Below are positions 56,529 to 64,000 of a DNA stretch of 64,000 nucleotides, piece after piece; positions within the stretch are counted from its first letter, which is position 1, and each line of letters starts with the position of its first letter. The stretch spans positions 1,550,001 to 1,614,000 of the forward strand of contig JAEQBH010000193.1 of the NCBI GenBank assembly GCA_016808115.1. The letters are read 5' to 3'. Made by a program: the position numbers and the translations under genes. The notes beneath the pieces were generated by a model. It saw only the letters and a list, made by a program, of their open reading frames with translations. It did no database searches and had not been told where the DNA came from. This DNA comes from Tetrastigma voinierianum (lineage: Eukaryota; Streptophyta; Magnoliopsida; Vitales; Vitaceae).

Positions 56529-59430
56529 TGATGAGTAAAATACTCATTGAATTTTTAGTCCATTTTTCTGATTTTTCTTACAATATAATTGCCTATTTTT
56601 ATGCAGAAATATGTGCTATTTACCAAATTTATATTTTTCATAAATTTAAAGTAGAAATGAAAATTTCGGCAAAAATAAGGAGTGAAAACAGATCAAGAGC
56701 CCAAGTGAGGTCGCGACAGAGAATGCAGGTCATGACTAGAAGTGATGGCAAGCCAACTAAAAGCTGTTGTGATAGAAGAACACTTGTTGAGACCAAGACA
56801 GAAGGGACTTCCAAAGAAGATAATGTCGCGACACCGTTTTAAGGTCGCGACACGAAAAGAAGATATTGTTGGTCGCAACGGAGAAATAATGTCTCGACAA
56901 GAAAGTAAGGCTTAATGGACTTGCAATGTCTCTGCTAGGCAATTTCAGGTTGTTACAAAGATATTAGTTGGAGACTCCAATAAAGGTCGTGACTTGGAAT
57001 TCATGTCGCGACAATAAGAATGAATTATACAGTTAAAAATGTTGTGACTAAGAAGTCAGGTTGCGACAGGAAGGGCAGAATTGAAGTCGTGACATACTTT
57101 TAAGGTCACTTCAGCAAGGAAAGAAATGATTAGGTCGCGACCTAAATCCCATGTCGCGACAAGACAATGAAAGGATAAACAATTTTAAGTCGCAACATGA
57201 AAAAGGGAGCTATGACCAAGGATCAAAGCTAAGATTATCACACGAGAATGAGGTCTTATACCATCAAGCTCGTGGCATAAATTTATCAAGGGTCAAAACA
57301 TGGTCGCAACAAAGATCAACATAATCAAGAATAACCATGTCATGACATCAACGATAACGCAACATATATTCCAAAACAGAGTAGAACAGTGAGGTCGCGA
57401 CCAGAAATAGAAAAATTGAAAGGAACTGTTGAGACTGAGAGATGAGGTTACGACTAAATAGGAAGAAGGAATGATCGCGACATACTTTTTTAGGTCGTGA
57501 CAAGAATTTCAATGATTAATGAAAATATTAGGTCGTGACCTAAATTCCAAGTCGCGACAATAAAACAAGCAGACCAACAGTTTTGAGTCACGACCTGCTT
57601 GAAGGCTCAAGACAACGAATCGACGTTGCAAATGTAGTTATGTCCCGACATCAAATTATGTCACACATCATTCCTAAACAAGAAATGAGGTTATCCGTAA
57701 AATTTCACTATCATAACTAATATAGCGCGACATAGAATCTATAAGTCATGACAACCAATTAACTTGCAAATCTGGCAGAAACAAGTCATGATTAAAAACA
57801 TCAGCGCAAACAAGAATTGCAAGAACAAGAGAAAGAAGGTTGCAACCGCTTTCCTTGTCAATGGCTGTGATTGCATTAAACTGCATCAACTTTATGTCGC
57901 GACAAGATTTTTAAATAAGATCAAAAACAGTGAAATGGCCATCAGATGTTCGGGGAAATCCACCGAGCCTTGGAATCAGACCACTGAAAAGATAAATAAA
58001 GGTTCACGCTTTTAGTAAAGCTAGCTTTTCTTATATGAACGAACTAAAGAATAAAACTCATTGTATATTTTAGAATAGATTTTTTCTTTTCTTTTCTTTT
58101 CTTTTCTGGATCTAAACCAGCGATCGTTAGAATGTTGAAGTCGAAGCAATATTTCACTTTTACAACATTACCTGAGGTTGAAGAAGCTCAGATAATTTCT
58201 GCACTGCTTTTCTCATTTTATTCCAACCTAAAGAGGGTATAATTGGATCAATGCTCCATTTTATATTGTAATGTGCAAATTTCTGTATGCAGCTTCCACT
58301 AGTTTGAATTTATTGTTAATTACATTTTCCCGCATAAATTAGAAGGGAAGTACCGGGGCTCAGGATTTGATTGATTTACGGTTTTTTATGAAATTTGAAA
58401 TTCCCAATAGTAGTTTCGAATACTCGTTCAAGGATTGTATCCTGCTCTGATTTCCAGGAGGCCTTTTGAGTGACACAAAGATGGCGATTCCTGAGAGTTG
58501 GGAACATTCTAATTGTGGGTATGTTGGACCATTATTGAAGAACTATTGAGGTCCGAGAGCCACTTCGATAATACCTGGGCTCACTCATAATTGATGTTAG
58601 AGACGATTTATCAATTTAACACGAGATTTCAATCTTAATCTATTGGAAAACTCGTGACCCTGTGTTAGCTAAGATCTAATCAAGTGAAGGGAAGTATCAC
58701 TGATTTTAGTATGATGAGTCATCAATTGTTAGAAGTCTCTAAGAATGTACTCGAGCTGGGAAGAATTTGCGCCTCAAGAAATGGGTATGAAGTATTGAGA
58801 AAGAAAAATACCCAGATTTGTAAAGAATATGTTAATGGCAGAGTTGATAACTTCACTTTTTGTGAGAAACAGGATACTCCAATTAGTGAATAAAAGAAGA
58901 AATCCAACTTGCAATATTAGGGATCTTTTACAAATCCATATCCAAATTTAGAATAGAGTTTTAAATGGGATATAATGCAAAAATTGAATGTTTCACAGTA
59001 TTTCCTTATTAGTGTTCATTTTTACAGAGAACTGATTCAGTCTAACTTATCATAGTGTCTATAAGTTCATTCACTTATTTTTAATGTCCTAAGTTCTTTA
59101 CGTTATCTTTAAGACAAGTATCCTTTAATATTTAGTTGATAAACTTTATCATTCAGGTTAAGATAGTATGGATCTTGAGTAGTTGGGGTAGTTGGTTTTG
59201 ATAACCCAAGTCAATCTCTATGGGAATGATATCTGGACTTACATCCATTTTTTTACTACTAGATGACCTGTAAGTAATTTGCAAGGTCATAGACTCAAAC
59301 TTATTCATAATTCCGTAACATTAAACCGCTTATTCATTTTAAAGAAACTCCAGTCCAATTTGACAAGGCCATAGGAAAGTTGTAAAACTCCTATAGAGGT
59401 GTTAAATTGAGAGGTTTAGTCTATATAACA
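56529..59430 (+). repeat. 3' LTR of A2
   Basis: Starts TGATGAGTAAAATACTCAT (terminal hairpin intact) and ends near TATATAACA at about 59430. It aligns with 8532-11498. The palindrome array is 56711-57910. The TATA box is damaged to GATAAATAAA at 57991-58000, followed by a (CTTTT)n-like tract at 58083-58108. The exact right end is uncertain by about 10 bp. Confidence 0.85.
56711..57910 (+). promoter_or_regulatory. GTCGCGAC palindrome array, A2 3' LTR
   Basis: It matches the array at 8707-9940 site by site, but different CpGs have changed in each copy. Intact sites include those near 56711, 56824, 56844, 57006 and 57155. Confidence 0.75.
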
Positions 59431-59639
59431 AAAGGCAAACACCTGCCCAGGATGAGGATGACATCCCTCCTGCAACATATTTCGAGCTCCTTCTTTAATC
59501 CTTCCATCCATACCCTATCAGGACAATGTGATATTTGGTTTGTGAGAGTTAATGAAGGAAGTGGCTTTTATATTGCCATTGAAGAATTAATCACGAGAAT
59601 TCAAGTTGAACTCAATAGATCGTAAGAGGAAGAAGATAA
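59431..59639 (+). other. unassigned sequence right of A2
   Basis: It contains an open frame of 72 codons (59407-59625) that starts inside the A2 LTR end. I cannot assign it. It may be a worn RT/RNase H end of the chromovirus that follows. Confidence 0.3.
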
Positions 59640-61144
59640 GCAAAGGCGTAAAAGGAAAGGTAACCTGACATTTTCGCAAGGGTTGGGAAATTTCGAGAGT
59701 GGCAGATGCTCGAGACTGTGGGACAGTTTAGGCTACAATATAGTGAACAGACTCAGAGAGATCTAGGGAATTTGGTAGCTACGCCATCCTTACTAAGTAG
59801 GGTGATTGAGTCCCAAAGGCAGGACGCAGAGATATTATCCATCAGGGACCGGGTACAATCAGGTACATGTGACGAAGGCTAGGCCATCCACACAAATGGT
59901 AATCTTCGGTATAGGGGAAGGGTTGTGGTTCCCTAGTTGACCGATTTGAGAGAGGAGATCCTCAATGAGTTCCACTGCTCTCGATTTGTTGTGCATCTAG
60001 CGCACTAAGATGGCCAGACCTTGTTCTAGTATTACCGATCAATGAAGCGACATCGTTGATTTTGTTCTACTCGCACCCCACGGTCGTCAAGGCTATAGAA
60101 GTCGGGTGAGCTGGCCCAAACACCGGAGGTAGCTGAGTGGAAGTGGGAACACGCCACGATAGATTTTGTGACCCACTTGCCACATATAAAGCAAAGGCAT
60201 GATGCCGTATAAGAGTAGTGAATCACCACTAAGTCGGGCACACTTAGCGTGTGATGACCTTCATATCAGAGAATTTGGTGAGGTTGTATATTCGAGAAAA
60301 CGGTCCGCCATACGGAGTGCTAGTCTTGCTGTATCTTACGTGACCCTAGAATTACGCCACACTTCTTGGAAGAGTTTCCAAAAGGCCACACACAAGGATG
60401 TAATCAAGACCGTATTTCATTCCTGAGATGATGTCACTGAGAGGACTATACAAATTTTTAGAGATATAGTCATGAAAGTATGTCTGGATCTTAAGGGTAG
60501 TTAGAGGAGAGCACTTTACCCAAGGAATTCGCCTACAAGAACAGCTTATCAAGCGTAGGATTCAGATGGCACCCGTATGAGGCCTTATATGGATGCCAAC
60601 GATTCCCGATTTGTCGGGACAGCAGAAGTGAGTTCCACCACCGGTCCGGTCTTGACAAAGACACCTCCGAAGGCGTCGATAGGGAAGGTGTCTCTTTTTA
60701 CCGCCGTATTCAGCAGAAGAGCCACGACAAACGAAGCGCAGACTTTGGAAAGTCTTATGCGTGATCGTCTCAAGGTGACGCCCAAGAGGAGCATTAGATC
60801 GCGTTTGCGGCGCTTTAGCGCCGGTATATCAATCTCTTCGGATACTCTCGGTGCGCGCCAGCTTTCATATCGGTCAGCGCCACCACTAAGTTTATCGTGT
60901 CCATTAGGTGTTCCATGTCTCCGCGTTCGAAGTATACCCGGATCCAACCCCATGTAGTGATCGTATATCATCATGATATCGAAGGGACCTCTGGTGGTGA
61001 GGATCACTGAGCATTCGATAGTCGAGATCAGGTTTTGCAATGCAAGACCGTGCGGTTAGTAAAAGTGCTCTGGCAACACCGAGGAGTAGAGGAGGCAACA
61101 TGGGAACGCGAGGATATGATGCGGGCCACCTATACTTTCCTATT
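59640..61144 (+). pseudogene. chromovirus (Tekay/Del-like) integrase and pol C-terminus
   Basis: 59700-59890 holds a pre-integrase linker (LLSRVIESQRQDAEILSI style). 59897-60050 holds the zinc-binding region: GNLRYRGRVVVPQLTDLREE, then ILNEFHCSRFVVH. Near 60133 VAEWKWEHATIDFVTHLP marks the core with its first Asp. WKSFQKA near 60367 and PYEALYG-like text near 60575 follow in other frames. The C-terminus at 61050-61144 reads LVKVLWQHRGVEEATWERED and ends at a stop, the typical end of Tekay/Del-type pol. Much of the core between 60180 and 60560 is broken. It is a different lineage from families A and B. Confidence 0.8.
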
Positions 61145-61280
61145 TGAGTAGACGGGGTTAAAGTGGTCTAATAACACCTATTCGAGATGAAGGCATGGAC
61201 CAACACTGCATGAGAACATACCAGATATGCATGTGTTTGTGTGTTCTACTATGGGTGAATTTCGGGGACAAAATTCTATT

Positions 61281-61293
61281 AAAGAGGGAAGGA
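61281..61293 (+). other. polypurine tract of the chromovirus
   Basis: AAAGAGGGAAGGA, preceded by the usual 'tttcggggacaaaattct' and followed by the LTR start TGTAAAACG. Confidence 0.8.
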
Positions 61294-62996
61294 TGTAAAA
61301 CGTGAGAAAAATTCGATTTTTTTTAAAAAGGGTAAAATGGTCATTTCGGTTGAAAACCGAAAATTTTCTAGATCTAGGATGACGAAATAGACTTCACCGT
61401 TGAATTCGTCTTGCGAAATCTAGTTACTCCTGATCAATTCACCCAATTTCACACACTGGAATTTCCATGTTTTTCGAGAACACGGGTATCAGCAGATTAC
61501 AATTTTATGACATGTGGTGCACTTATGGAATACCTACATTGCTTCCAAGGTCGGCTGGAGGAAATAATGGGAATGATAAACATAAATAAATAAATGGTTC
61601 ATGGTCATGAAGGGACCGAGAGGTGCCTTTTTTTATGTGGGTCTAAGATTTGGGCCTTTTTGTGTGTTATTGTTGGAAAAATAAATAAAATGCCGTTGTG
61701 TGTAAAAATCATGTTAATATGTTCTCGAGATGGCTACATGGAAATTGCATCATGGAAATTATATGGGAAATATAAATTATCCTGAATTACAATGTTGCAT
61801 GTAGTGCATGACATGCATGAAATGACATGATTACATTTCATATGCACGGTCACATCGCGGTGAATCAGGTGATGAGATGGTTATTCACCATTATCAGAAT
61901 GTGTAGTGAGCTCGGAAACGACACCGCCCGTAAAATTGAGACTCATAAAAGAAAATCACAATAATAAATTTATGTGTCTGGGTGAAGAAGATGGGGCGAT
62001 CCCCACTAAGGTGAAAGACCTAAATTGTATTCTCGTTAGACGATATGCTGTCTAACGATGCCCACAGTGTCGAAGGCACACGCTTCGATGCGAGACTTAA
62101 ATTCGCCACCCATAAAAACACACGGGATTTGGAAAAATTGAATAAACATTGGAGGGTTGTCCAATGGGTTAAGTCATTGGGTGAAACACTAATGACTGGT
62201 TTTCAGCGACTTGGCACAAAGTGGAGGAGCTAGTCGAGACTGAAGCCAGGGCATGAGGAGTCTCATCTCATGCATGACACGTAATATTCCATATAGGATT
62301 TGCATTATTTATATGGAATGTAATTGGACGTTTTTATGGTTACCATTGCATGTGCATTTTAGGTGGGTAGTAGCCCTTATAGGAGAATTTTTCTACTGGG
62401 CATTGCTCACCCCATTGTGGGACCCTCTTTTAGGTACAGGAGGTGTACAAGGAGACGGTGCTTCAACGAGGCCGTGATTATGAAGAAGGCAGATGTGTGG
62501 CCTTGATATTACTTTTGTAAAAAGTATTTTATATAAAAGATTTGTAATTAAATTATTTTGGGACTATTGTCTAAATAGTCGGGTATGTAATTATGGTAAG
62601 AGGGTTGTGATCGGACTCTTACGAGCTGTAATTAAGTGTTTTACTTTCATATTTTAGATTTAAATGTGAATGAATGGATCCCCATAAAGGAATATATTGA
62701 GGTGGTGTCGAGTAACTCAAAGTGTCCACGGGTAGTTGTGATATAGTTGTATATTGGGGATATGGACAAATGGACCCTGTGTGGTCATTACTACTTCTGT
62801 TGAGACCCTAGATGGGTTATGGTTATACAGGTTGTATTTTGGGTAGAGCTCCCCGAACAAAGGAGACTCTGCTCGATTTTTTTGTGAAAATATGGATTCC
62901 GATAAATCCGACAATAGTGGTATCAGTCACCCCAAATCCACAGAATTCGAGGGTTGACTGTTGTCAACTGGGACCCCCTCGATTTGGGGCGCCACA
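61294..62996 (+). repeat. 3' LTR of the chromovirus
   Basis: About 1.7 kb, from TGTAAAACG to GGGGCGCCACA (family end normally GGCGTGACA). A TATA-like TTATATAAAA lies at 62529-62538. The 5' LTR is not in the window. The next five bases are TTAAC, so the left partner cannot be checked. Confidence 0.75.
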
Positions 62997-63149
62997 TTAA
63001 CTAATAATACTATCATATCCTCATCATGAATAAATTCCATTATCTCTGGCCAACAATGTTTCCTTTGTCATGACAGAACATTTGTTCGGACAGCCCTATA
63101 TCACTTATTCCAATTGATTAAATCATTCAATCCAGGTCATGCACATCAT
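62997..63149. other. short unassigned flank
   Basis: AT-rich sequence between the chromovirus LTR and the CACTA remnant. No feature seen. Confidence 0.4.
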
Positions 63150-64000
63150 GTCGACTATGAAGTGTTATAGATGTCGATATGACTTTAGATCACAGATACT
63201 TCGTTCATGTCATAAACCCCTGAGTTTGTATTTCTACAACAAGCAGCTAATTTTCCTCATTTGAATTTTGAACATAAAAGACTTGTTTTGTTTGAGATGC
63301 AAGTACAAATGGTTGTGCATATGGTACATTCAAAATTCAAACACATGAATCCATATTCATCTTTCTTTATCCCCTTTCCAATAGTGATTCATCCCACCAG
63401 TCACACTTAAATAAAATAACTCTATTTCCACTAAGGTAATGTAACTCAACTATGTCAGTTAGCACATCGTAGTAAGAAACATGGCTAGAAATTGGGTTCG
63501 TGTCTCTTGTACTTGTAAAACTAGATACCTCTGCGGTTGCAATAACTCCACTATTTTGATTATTTTTCCCTTTTTCTCATTCTCTTGTGTGGAATCTGAA
63601 CCCACTAATGATGTATCCTTTATAACATGTAATTGATGTACTTGGTCCATGAGACAGTGCTAGTATGTGTTTAGAAACAGCACCTTCATGTTGCATTTGT
63701 ATAACCTACCGATTCAAATATAAGTTTATTAGATAATTTGAAAATGTATATAGTGAATGTACTCACACATTCTTCAAACCAACTAATGAATTCTTTTGTG
63801 TGAATCAAATCTACATCTCATGCATGAATACGAGGTTTAGCCCTTATAGATTGTTTGTGCTCTCTAAAAAATAAAGATTTGTAATTATGATGCTCATAAA
63901 GACCAAAATTATATTTTTGCATGATAATTGAAAGAAAGTTTTATTCAAACAATCATCTTACTCAATGAATGGCGTCACTTCCTCACAATTACTTAGCACA
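63150..64000 (-). pseudogene. CACTA (En/Spm) transposase C-terminal region with DUF4216-like domain
   Basis: On the minus strand, text equivalent to FISWFEEC near 63800 and SHGPSTSITCYKGYIISGF (about 63650-63590), then FRFHT, is the segment ahead of DUF4216 in plant CACTA transposases. SYYDVLTDIVELHYLSGNR, then VILFKCDWWD, falls at 63485-63390, and KKDEYGFMCLNF follows in a shifted frame. PFVLASQTKQVFYVQN near 63315-63268 closes the domain. A TGA stop near 63575, at least two frameshifts and a TAG near 63255 break it. A GTGAGT/TAG pair at 63766 and 63704 could be an intron of about 63 bp. The element continues beyond the right edge. Confidence 0.75.

Larger units (their letters stand above)
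8532..59430 (+). mobile_element. Athila-like LTR retrotransposon A2, outermost of a four-level nest
   Basis: The 5' LTR is 8532-11498 and the primer site 11505-11520. Gag starts at 11733 and is interrupted at 13353/49165 by element B1 with everything nested in it. Protease, RT, RNase H, integrase and third ORF follow in 49165-54430, then the polypurine tract at 56514-56528 and the 3' LTR at 56529-59430. Without the insertion the element is about 15 kb. The two LTRs match in order and length (2967 versus about 2902 bp). No matching target-site duplication was found (ACGCG before, AAAGG after), so the ends may have been rearranged. Confidence 0.8.

Noticed and set aside
60585..61040. 151-codon minus-strand frame
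   Set aside because: It is antisense to the chromovirus integrase, whose motifs and C-terminus are recognisable on the plus strand.

Overview
The window is nuclear DNA from a flowering plant, very probably a eudicot. It is packed almost end to end with LTR retrotransposons, and I see no convincing host gene. The evidence is Athila-type Ty3/gypsy gag, protease, RT, RNase H and integrase blocks, primer-binding sites complementary to plant tRNA-Asp, a Tekay/Del-type chromovirus tail and a CACTA transposase remnant. The proline-rich env-position ORF of family B resembles, from memory only, ORFs of grapevine gypsy elements; I do not assign a species.

Layout: I name the Athila-like families A (LTR about 2.8-3.0 kb, TGATGAG start) and B (LTR about 1.6-1.8 kb, TGATTAGTGC start). 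1-5446 is the 3' end, LTR and primer site of an old A copy (A1). 5565-8531 is integrase plus env-position ORF of a B-like element that still has pol. 8532-59430 is a four-deep nest. A2 (+) is interrupted in gag by B1 (+, 13354-49164). B1 is interrupted near the start of its 3' LTR by A3 (-, 21497-47648). A3 is interrupted early in gag by B2 (-, 34247-44389), which is flanked by a perfect CTTCT target-site duplication. 59640-62996 is a chromovirus integrase/C-terminus with its 3' LTR. 63150-64000 is a broken CACTA transposase on the minus strand.

Coding parts: family A copies carry gag-PR-RT-RH-IN plus a third ORF whose middle resembles the 'putative plant transposon protein' domain. Both family B copies keep gag-PR and an env-position ORF but lack RT, RNase H and integrase, so B looks non-autonomous and would need an A-like or pol-bearing B-like partner. 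Every coding block is broken by stops or frameshifts.

The most unusual signal is regulatory. Each family has filled the U3 just upstream of its TATA box with many copies of a short perfect palindrome: GTCGCGAC in A and AGCGAAATTTCGCT (or half sites) in B. The same motif reappears inside the elements, in the spacer between integrase and the 3' ORF. In A3 the palindromes are arranged as pairs 19 bp apart in units of about 68 bp. Both families also have a hairpin at the very start of the LTR, with compensatory base changes between copies.
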